Origin: Mycogone perniciosa
Taxonomy: Eukaryota > Ascomycota > Sordariomycetes > Hypocreales > Hypocreaceae
DNA: 64,000 nucleotides
Assembly (NCBI GenBank): GCA_025331125.1
Contig: JAOALB010000030.1
Coordinates: forward strand, 186,001 to 250,000
Reading direction: 5' to 3'
The translations under genes and the position numbers were made by a program. Below the pieces are notes generated by a model. It was not told the origin of the DNA. It saw nothing but the letters and a program-made list of their open reading frames with translations, and ran no database searches. Shown piece by piece: positions 56,400 through 64,000 of this stretch. Position 1 is the first letter of the stretch. The number at the start of each line of letters is the position of its first letter.

Positions 56400-58702
56400 C
56401 TAAGTCTCGGGACTCCCTGGGAATGGACCAAACCCAAGAGCCCTCTGCAGACTCTTGCGGATGCCCTTGCCCGTGCGGGATTCATCATCACCTCCGCGTC
56501 CCAGTAAGCCAAGGCTCATCCGACGGGCAGTGGTGCCATTGGGTTCATTAGGTCCTGTCGCTGCCTTCTTAGGCTTCTTCTTACGCATAGCCACCACAGT
56601 GGGATCAGGGGCAGAGGGCCGAGGAGGCCACTCTCCATCACGCCTCCAGCCCGAAACACACGATCGGAGCATATCGGATAGGTTGATGGGACACGAGGGC
56701 TGGAGGTTACTGAGAATGACCTTGTCGTACAGATTGAGATAGACCGATTGCGTAATGGATGCTCGCAAGGGATTGTTCGGAGGAAGGATCGGCTGTGCGA
56801 CTGGGAGAAGCGTTTCGACGGGGAGAAGACGGGTAGGCATTTGGGTCAAATCCTTAGACCCTTGCTTTTTGAGATCGTGGTCCTTTGCGATGGAGGACGT
56901 GTCAGAGGTCGTACTAGAGCCTCCTTCGCCCATATGTGTGACGCCAATTACAGTCGATGACGGGGGAGAACCGGACATGGACCGACGAAAGAAGAAACGC
57001 CGGGGCGAACGTGGGGATACGGGTGGTGGCGTAATTGGTTTGGTGCGAACGCGGACAGTTCTTGCGCCAGTCCAAGCATTTCGACGCGCCTCGAAACATG
57101 CGAGGCCCTCGTTCCATGTTATCTCCTCCCGAACTGCTCGCCGTCGACGAGCTCTCTTCTCTAAAATTGAAGCCTGTACAGTCAGTCCTACTGCTTCAGG
57201 ACTATCGAACCGGTAGGGCGAGGGTGTGGGAGCCTCATCGTCGGACAGATCAGACGTCCACTCCATCCGAGGGCGATAATGCACAGCGTCCTCCGAGACA
57301 ACGCTATAGACTGATTCCGCATCGTCGTCACTGTCCTCGTCATCTTGGTCTGAAGGTTCCTCGCCCAGCTCACTACCATCATCAACCAGATATCCATCGT
57401 CATGACGAGACTCGTCATGAATTTCCGGGGTAGCACCATTGGCCGCAGGCTCCAGTGCGCTTTGGGAAGTGCTCCGTTGTTCCTCTGTATCTTGAGAGGT
57501 GGGGGGGACTGGAGGCCACTGAAACTGCCAGTCATTCCTGACCTTTGTGATCAGATAGCGTTTGACGGCCTCCTTTTGTTTCACTTTATCCCTGCTCAAG
57601 AGGTCGGCGTGCTCATCACTGACCCAGTCGGGCGTGGTATTCGGAAACTGACTCGGCAACTGGGGATTGTGTTGGCGCAGCCTGGCCAAGGGAGACCGAG
57701 GTCCCTTGTATAGGTCGGAGAAGATCATGGTCGCAGCAGGATGAGCGGCCAGAGTAGTATGAATCGACAACGGTTGAGCCACCGATGACGGAGGAGCTTG
57801 AGCTTCGCGGAGCTGCTGCTGATTCTGGAGCTGGAGCTGGAGCTGGAGCTGGAGCTCGACGTCGGCAGCGCGATCTGTAGTAGTGGTAGTGATAGAATGA
57901 CCTGCGCCTAGGCGGTGGGGCCAATAGACGTCAGTGCTCTGCTTGTTGATGCCACATTAAGGATCATTCACACAGGCTCATGCGAGGCAGAGCGTGTGGG
58001 TGTGATGAAACGAGGTGGGGTGACGGTGACGTGAGTGGCCGGCTGATGTTGGAAGCTCGTATGAACGATATCGTGCAGTATGGCGAAAGGTACGAAGTAA
58101 AGGAAAAGAAAGAAAAGGCACTCTTAAGAAATGCGGGTGACTGAGCAGATGGGGGATGTTGGTGTGAGGTTTGAGAGATGATGATGCAAGAGGGAAGTTG
58201 TGTGCGGGCAGAGAGTAGAAAGAAGAAGGTAGGAAGCGCGAGCTGAAGATCAAAAGGTAAGGGTCTCCTCTCGCTAGAGAAGAGCGTTTCAGAGGGCCTC
58301 ACGTGGATTTCTCTCTGGACTTCTCGGACGGTAATAGCGTATTCAAGTAGAGTAGTATTAGGTACGAAGTAGATTGACGGCCCAAAGTCAAAAAGGCCGC
58401 GAGGGGCAATGATGGAGAGGTTCAGGAATGCAGGGCCAGGGCGCTCCGAGATAGGGTGTGAGACAGCTTTGTGCTCGCGTGGACTCACCGTTCGAGACCG
58501 GACAGGGGACAGCTGGCGCTGAAACCTTCACATGGCCGTCATTTTCGGCCGGACTAGTGGTAATAGCCGTTGTTGGAGTTGCAGAAGCGGAAGCCAAGGG
58601 AGTGATTGTGGTGGCGATATTCGCAGTCGTAGAAGAAGTGGTAGTGGTAGTTGAAGATGGCGCGGCCTGAGGCGGCGACGGAGGCGGCGGAGGCAGAGAC
58701 AT
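56400..58702 (-). CDS. Gag1-like clamp-domain protein (DUF4050 family)
   Basis: The main exon ends at 56400. The conserved core starts at the ATG at 57728 with MIFSDLYKGPRSPLARLRQH (443 residues). The clamp domain lies near the C-terminus: SVYLNLYDKVILSNLQPSCP, INLSDMLRSCVSGWRRDGEW and PPRPSAPDPTVVAMRKKKPK. In between are a long acidic, disordered stretch (about 120-170) and basic patches. An alternative 5' exon is in phase: ATG at 58702, exon 58702-58489 (MSLPPPPPS, Thr-rich), donor GGTGAGT, intron 58488-57908 (581 nt), acceptor CCTAG, then exon 57907-56400. This gives about 573 residues and includes an LQLQLQLQ run. That intron is long for this genome, so the shorter form starting at 57728 remains possible. 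Fission yeast Gag1 was linked to TORC1/amino-acid-starvation signalling; transfer of that role is inference. Confidence 0.78.
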
Positions 58703-60675
58703 TATGATGGCCTGACTGACTGACTGACTGACGCCCAGAACGCAGGACGCAGGACGCCATACACCATACGATGCCCTCGTTCGTTCGCTCGCTCTCGCGC
58801 TGCGTCACTGGTTCGGTGCTCGGCTGGCGGGCTGGTTGGCTGGTCGCAAATGGGCGTTCGCCATGCAAGTTGCAAGCAGGGCGGGATTCGCTCGGCTGCC
58901 GGTCTGGCCGCGCACAGTTGGGCCTGTGAGGTCAGTTCCGCGCAAAAACCAGACAAACAGACGAACAGGCGAGCCCAGGGCTGACTGGGCCTGCAGGGCA
59001 CAGACCAGTGGGTGGGGAAGAAAAGCTGGGGAAGAGATGCATCTCGTAAATGGACATTGGATGGTCAGACAGAGACAAGACAGACAAGACAGGGTGAGCA
59101 AGCATCTCGATCGGAGGGAGTACTGATTAGCATGTCACTGATATACCTGTACCACAGGCCCCACGCTTATTACGCACTCTATACGAGTACCCCTCTATCT
59201 CTTCGCTTCCGCGAGGTACCAAACATCACAGCGCTACCATCGCCGCCTGACAAGCACCGAAAAGGCGGGGTAGCGAATCGCTTCTCCAGCTCTCCAAAAA
59301 GGTCATGTCGTGTGATTATGATGCCAAGGGCCCTTTTTTTTTTTTCTTTTCTGTTTGTCTTGGTTATTCTCCTCTTCCTTTAATTTGCCTTTTCTTTCAT
59401 GCAATTGATTATTTTACGTGCTGCCGCGGTGCTTCTTGTGGACAGCATTCTGATGCCCTTGACCAGCTCTTCGGAGATATCCTAGTGTACGAGTACTTCG
59501 TACGGTATGTACGGAGTACCTATTCGCATGAATCGCGATATATACGTCGTATATCCATCTGACTCGCATCGATCCTTCAACAGCTCTTATCTAGATAGTT
59601 AGACCGACCGTGCATGTTCCGCTTCCCTCTCCGCAGCTTGCCGAGCATGTACATACAATAGATTGGCTGATAGGCAAACTTGATCCATCCGCTCCATAAA
59701 AGTAGGTACTACGAGCTTGCAACCATCCATGCCAATTGCGGGCGACTGACTATTAATAGCTGGACCAACAATTCCATTCCTGCTTCGGATGATGCATAGT
59801 TACATATGGCGTCCATACCATGAATCACCATCTTGACCCCTAGCGGTATCCGGCCAGCTGGGCCCTATCAACCAGAAAGAAAACGCCGTTTGCAGCATTC
59901 CTCATTGTTCTTGGCCCTAGTGAAACACGAGCCTGAGTTTCCCGGAATCCACAGAATGCCGCTCAAACGGCTCATGCCGCAAACAAACATAAAACATCAC
60001 CATAAATAGAAACCCGACGTCTCTGCCGCCTGAGACATGACATCGGCAAGTAGATCAAGAAAGACACGTAGAGGGAGATGATCAACCCCCAAATGCCTTT
60101 CTCAGTCGCATGATCCCTTGCTACGTGTCAGTTTGCATTGGCAAATATCTGCTTGTACTACCGCTGTTTGTAGAGTACAGATCATCGGGTGTTGCAAAGA
60201 AATGGTATTCTGGCTGATGACCATCTCGAATGACAATAGGATCTATGATAGATGATACAATTTGTCCTGTACAGTCATTGTGCGTCTCTCGTTATTCATA
60301 TTATACGTTCCCAAAGACAATACAATACGTCCATCGGGCAGCCACACATCACAGTCATATCATGTCACCCATTGCCATCAAGAAGGACATCATGATTTTC
60401 AATAGTTAAATTATTAATCAGTGCCCATCGCTGCCAATGGTTAATCTGTATTCGCCGTAAAGAAAAAGAAAAAGCAAAAGCAAATCAATTCTCGCTGGTA
60501 ACTCCCCTCCTATTCTCGGGTATTTCCCTCACCACCATCCTCATCCCACCGAGCATTGTAGTCAGGCAATCTTGTTTCCACCAAACACCAATTATAAAGA
60601 CAGCCAAGCCAGGAATCCACCCACGCTGCGAAGAAACCAAAAACAGACCAGAACCCTATTTTTAGGAGTTTTTTT
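58703..60675. other. 2-kb intergenic region
   Basis: Upstream of the clamp-domain gene and 3' of the Gln-rich gene. TACGGAGTA occurs at 59510, next to CGAGTACTTCGTAC. GACT/CTGA short repeats lie at 58710-58735. ORFs up to 123 codons show no domains. No gene. Confidence 0.5.
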
Positions 60676-63057
60676 TTACTCCTCTTCGGACTCGATGTCC
60701 TCGCCGAACAGGGACATGTGGTCCCCATTGTCATCCGCCTCTTCGAGGCAAGCAAACGCCGACCAACAAGCGTCCTCAAAATTGCCTTGCTGAGGCTCGA
60801 GAGGGGTTTCCTCAGGAGCCTCAGCAGTTGGGGCCGGGGCCGGGGCCGGGGCGGGGACGGGAGCGGGAGCGGCAGCGGCAGCCGGGACGGGTTGCTCATA
60901 AGTATGAGCAGCAAGGAGCATCACCCTCTCCTCCGGGGATTGCTCCTGAGTAGCGGCATTTTGCGCCACTGCCGCAGCCTCCGCAGCTAGTCTCTCTCGG
61001 CTCTCTCGAGCACTCGTCGTCTCCTCAGCCATGCGTTGCTTCTTCTGCGTACGCTTATCGGCCTTGCGGACTGCTGGGTCCCACTCTGGCTTCTGGCCTG
61101 GCTTGACATTGAGCCTTTCGGCTTGGAGAACATCATAGATTTCCAGAGCTTCCTTTCGGACATCCGAGAATTCCAAGAGGTGAGAGATGTCACCTTCGTT
61201 GTTCTGAGCCGCCAGCTGAACAATGGGATATGGGCTTTTCGCGTGGGGCGACATGAAGTCTTTGGCCAGGCTTTCTGGAAGGGACTTGTCAATGCGAATA
61301 AGCTCTAGGATGCGCTTCTCCTCAGCGGTGCGCTCATCTGGCTGCTCGACATTAGGCTCTGTCAAGTCGATGGCTGTAGCTGAGGCTTCAGGGTCAGAAG
61401 AGGTGGTGAGGTCAATAACAGCATTGGCAGTGGTGTCGCTCGGCTGCTGGGATTGACTGGTGGAAGGCATTGTCATGGGAAGAGTCAGGGGACCGGAAGC
61501 CGTTGATGATTTCTTCCAAGCCCAAGCACTCGGCCTAGGAGCATTGGCATTGGAGACATCGCAGTTGGGTTGTCTCTGAGCAGGTTGCTGAGGCAGAGTC
61601 GACTCAACCTGAGAGCTAGACAATTCGGACGCTGGGGGACTTGAAACCTTGTTCTTCTTCGATGCTCGTTTGGAGGCAGCATTAGGCTGCTGCTTGCGCT
61701 TGGAACCAGAAACTGCAGGCTGGGGAGCAGTATTCAGCGACGCTAGCTCAGTCCGCCGTTGGGCTTGCTTGAGCTCCTCTGGTGCTAAGATGCGGAATTG
61801 GCCATCGGAGCATGCATAAGAGATCACACATTCTCCATTGTAGTTGCGGGTTTCTTGGTGTCCTGTGAGAGTGAAGGTCTGTTCCGCTCTGGCCTTGCCT
61901 TTGCCATTGGGACGAGGCGCTTGTTGGGCGTCAGAAGTGCCAGCCTTCCCAGCGTCAGACGATAACTCGGTTGGTGAAGAAGCAGGAGTCAACGTCTTAA
62001 CAAGCACATCATCTGGCACAGATGTGGATGAGGTGTCTGCCTGGGTCGAGTCGGGACAAAAGATGTGAGGGAAGCGTCCTTCGAAGTCGGCACGGACTTG
62101 GTTGGCAATGAAGGTAGGCTCCCGATTGTCACTAAATTGAGTATTTGCCTTCAACCACGCGTTGACTTGGTCAAGAAACTGCTGGGTGACTTGAACACCG
62201 GCATTTTTCATGTTGATTGTGCCAAAGAGAGTCTGGAATTTTGCCATCTCGACGCCCATTTTTGAATAAACACGAGCTCGAGTGATTTCAGCACCCATCT
62301 TGAAGGCAGCCAGAAGAGCATCGTTGATGATTTTTTGATGTTCAGAGGCGGGAGACGGAGTAGACTTGCAAGGAGGTAAACCAAGCACATCCTGTAGTCC
62401 CTGAAGCAGGTCATCCCCATTAGTGGCTCCGGGCATCGGGTTGCCTGAGCGAGGTGCCAACTTGGCCCTTGGGCGCCGAGTAGGCTGTGTCTGCTGTGCC
62501 TGTTGTGCCTGTTGTGCCTGTTGTGCCTGCTGTGCCTGCTGTGTCTGCCGTGTCTGCCGTGTCTGCCGTGTCTGCTGTGCCTGCTGTGTCTGATGTGTCT
62601 GCTGTGCCTGCATCGTCGGCTGAACTGTATTCATATTGAATGCTGGCTGGAAGTTGTTCAAAGGGGGAAAGGGCATTGGAGACTGAGGCATTGCAGGCAT
62701 CTGAGGGAGAGTTGCCATACTAACACCCACCTGCGGCGTCATGGAAAAGTTAAAGGCCATGTTGTCTGTGGGGACAGAGCCAGCCATGGTCATGAATGGA
62801 TCGAACTCGCCGAGAGTGTCGTTGGTCATATCTATTGACTGGACGCCTGTATCTTGGGGCTGCTGGAGACTTTGGCCTTGGGTCTGCTGGAAACCTTGAT
62901 AATGGGTCTGCTGGAAGCCCAGATCTTGAGACAGCTGGGAACCCATGTTTTGAGTTTGCTGAAAGCCTGTGACTTGGCGCTGCGGGAGACCTTGGAAATA
63001 GGCCTGCATGCACGCCATGTCTTCGGGGCTTGCGTTGTATCCCATGGTCTGGTCCAT
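60676..63057 (-). CDS. large Gln-rich protein with SUMO-interaction-like motifs (793 aa)
   Basis: A single exon of 793 residues; no family recognised. The N-terminus (residues 21-74) is built of 8-residue units around xxGFQQTQ. A 9-bp minisatellite then encodes QTRQTRQTQQAQQAQ (about 150-185). A possible folded core lies at about 225-320 (KIINDALLAAFKMGAEITRA and NAWLKANTQF). A basic bipartite nuclear-signal-like patch (SKRKQQPNAASKRASKKNKV) follows near 445-465. Two stretches, VIDLTTSSDPE near residue 547 and AIDLTEPN near 562, fit the hydrophobic-acidic pattern of SUMO-interaction motifs. Then come a helical segment (about 575-690), a PAPAPA run and an acidic end. It is probably a nuclear protein, perhaps a transcription or chromatin factor; this is inference. 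A leader rich in GAAGAAG precedes the ATG. Confidence 0.75.
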   Translation of the reverse strand: MDQTMGYNASPEDMACMQAYFQGLPQRQVTGFQQTQNMGSQLSQDLGFQQTHYQGFQQTQGQSLQQPQDTGVQSIDMTNDTLGEFDPFMTMAGSVPTDNMAFNFSMTPQVGVSMATLPQMPAMPQSPMPFPPLNNFQPAFNMNTVQPTMQAQQTHQTQQAQQTRQTRQTRQTQQAQQAQQAQQAQQAQQTQPTRRPRAKLAPRSGNPMPGATNGDDLLQGLQDVLGLPPCKSTPSPASEHQKIINDALLAAFKMGAEITRARVYSKMGVEMAKFQTLFGTINMKNAGVQVTQQFLDQVNAWLKANTQFSDNREPTFIANQVRADFEGRFPHIFCPDSTQADTSSTSVPDDVLVKTLTPASSPTELSSDAGKAGTSDAQQAPRPNGKGKARAEQTFTLTGHQETRNYNGECVISYACSDGQFRILAPEELKQAQRRTELASLNTAPQPAVSGSKRKQQPNAASKRASKKNKVSSPPASELSSSQVESTLPQQPAQRQPNCDVSNANAPRPSAWAWKKSSTASGPLTLPMTMPSTSQSQQPSDTTANAVIDLTTSSDPEASATAIDLTEPNVEQPDERTAEEKRILELIRIDKSLPESLAKDFMSPHAKSPYPIVQLAAQNNEGDISHLLEFSDVRKEALEIYDVLQAERLNVKPGQKPEWDPAVRKADKRTQKKQRMAEETTSARESRERLAAEAAAVAQNAATQEQSPEERVMLLAAHTYEQPVPAAAAAPAPVPAPAPAPAPTAEAPEETPLEPQQGNFEDACWSAFACLEEADDNGDHMSLFGEDIESEEE
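62490..62610 (-). repeat. coding 9-bp minisatellite (QQA/QTR-type repeats)
   Basis: About twelve tandem copies of a 9-bp unit resembling TGTGCCTGT (plus strand), with a TGTGTCTGC variant block in the middle. The period is a multiple of three, so length changes keep the frame of the Gln-rich protein. Confidence 0.85.
62835..62997 (-). repeat. degenerate 24-bp tandem repeat encoding xxGFQQTQ units
   Basis: Six to seven units of eight codons each (residues 21-74) in the Gln-rich protein: VTGFQQTQ, NMGSQLSQ, DLGFQQTH, YQGFQQTQ, GQSLQQPQ and so on. The units differ at several positions, so the array is old rather than freshly expanded. Confidence 0.8.
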
Positions 63058-64000
63058 GATGAAGAAAGAGATCTCACTCGGAGAAACACAGTGGGAAATT
63101 TTTAAAGAGAGAAGAAGTAGAAGTAGGCGTGAAGGGGTTTATTGACGGAGAAAAGGAGAAGAAGAAGAAGAGGAGGAGGAGGAAGAGGAAGAATGAAGTT
63201 GTCAAGGGGTAATAGAGTGGTGTATCAGGCACTGGAGACTAGAGTCTTGAATGCTTGATGGGGTGCAGAATGCAGAAGATGGTTGGTTACCTTCAAGATG
63301 CTAAGAGCATGAGACACTGAGCAGTGTGAAGAGTGTAGAACTTCTGATGGGTGAAAAAACAGAAAAGGTGAAAGGAAGGGGGGGACGGGGGAATTATATA
63401 CCCAAGACTAAACTGAAATTCTCTGGCAGAGTTTTTGTAGATATGGTTAACCTCTGAGCCTTTCTGTGAACAGAAAGTGATTTCAAGCATGCTGAAGCTT
63501 CAGAATGCCTTGATTATGCTGCAAATTTTCGTGGGCAAACTGAATTGAAAGTGAAAACTTGACTGACAGCCGCCCACCAGCTGTTTGCCCACAGCAGCCC
63601 AGAGTTTGTTTCACAGAACCAGTGTTATCGTGCATCAGTATTGCATAATATGACCCATTTTGCACTGATACAGCGCTCTTTTAGCCTTTTGGGCAAAAAA
63701 TCCCACGGCGTAGCGTGGAAGCTGCCGGTGTCAAGGACAGAAAAAGGGGGGGTTGAGGTTTTGTGGCAAGCGGAGACATCACCAACATGCAGTCACTCGA
63801 GTCTACGATATGCAGAATTTCCTGTACACGTAAAAGTATGTCTTTTATGTCACCTTCTTAGGAGAAATCCTATCTTGGCTGTTCTTCTGCCGTTCTGTGG
63901 TTGACTTGAGGGCTGCTCCTGAATCGAGCTTTACCCCTGAGTTGGACTGCCTCGAGATGTGCCCAATACACGAACTCTCGACTTGATAGACCAAATGGGC
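63058..64000. other. upstream region of the Gln-rich gene to the window end
   Basis: A purine-rich (GAA/GAG) leader is seen at 63140-63195. Beyond it no gene, repeat or RNA is recognised up to the edge. Confidence 0.5.

Noticed and set aside
57964..58488. 174-codon ORF inside the long intron of the clamp-domain gene
   Set aside because: Pyrimidine-rich, Ser/Pro/Phe-rich low complexity without conserved motifs; better explained as leader or intron.
1..64000. CRISPR arrays, bacterial operons, insertion sequences, rRNA or complete tRNA genes
   Set aside because: None are seen; the window is eukaryotic nuclear DNA with spliced genes, and no full cloverleaf or rRNA segment was found by eye.

Overview
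The window is nuclear DNA of a filamentous ascomycete, most likely Sordariomycetes and probably Hypocreales. The evidence is gene content (HbrB, PtaB, Gon7, a Gag1-like clamp protein, a SIT-type siderophore transporter), short GT-AG introns of about 45-90 nt, long pyrimidine-rich leaders and genes scattered on both strands without operons. Exon structures were built by hand from reading frame, splice signals and phase. Nothing was searched against a database, so family names rest on recognised motifs.

Layout. 0-9 kb: mitochondrial S-adenosylmethionine carrier (+), the WDR48/Bun107 deubiquitinase cofactor (-), a tiny Cys-rich ORF (-) and a three-KH RNA-binding protein (+). 9-13.8 kb: a gene-poor stretch ending at a second small Cys-rich protein. 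14.7-24.1 kb: a DUF829/TMEM53-type hydrolase (-), a secreted pepsin-like protease (+), a short 6-phosphofructo-2-kinase/fructose-2,6-bisphosphatase (+) and a hypothetical protein (+). 25-33 kb: the polyQ LIM-domain-binding co-regulator PtaB (-), a non-coding snoRNA host gene carrying a snR190-like RNA and U14 in successive introns (+), and the TORC2 subunit HbrB (-). 34-42.3 kb: a TATA-driven transcription unit of unknown nature, KEOPS subunit Gon7 (+), HOPS subunit Vam6/Vps39 (-) and an SPX-domain phosphate transporter of the Pho87/90/91 group (-).

43-56 kb looks accessory. It holds a decayed ABCB-type ABC transporter pseudogene, an intact AMID/FSP1-like FAD oxidoreductase (+) convergent with an intact siderophore-iron transporter (-), and then about 5 kb of gene-poor sequence with coding-like scraps. 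Six exact matches to the fungal iron-repressor site ATCWGATAA fall between 45.9 and 53.8 kb, three of them in front of the oxidoreductase and one in front of the transporter. This suggests an SreA/Fep1-type iron regulon, possibly the remnant of a larger siderophore locus. 56-64 kb: a Gag1-like clamp-domain protein (-) and a large Gln-rich protein with two SUMO-interaction-like motifs (-).

The standout observations are the snR190-U14 intronic pair, the iron-box cluster around the oxidoreductase/transporter pair with its dead ABC neighbour, and a dispersed 9-mer TACGGAGTA/TACTCCGTA. I counted at least 17 exact copies of the 9-mer where about 0.5 is expected; all lie outside intact coding exons.
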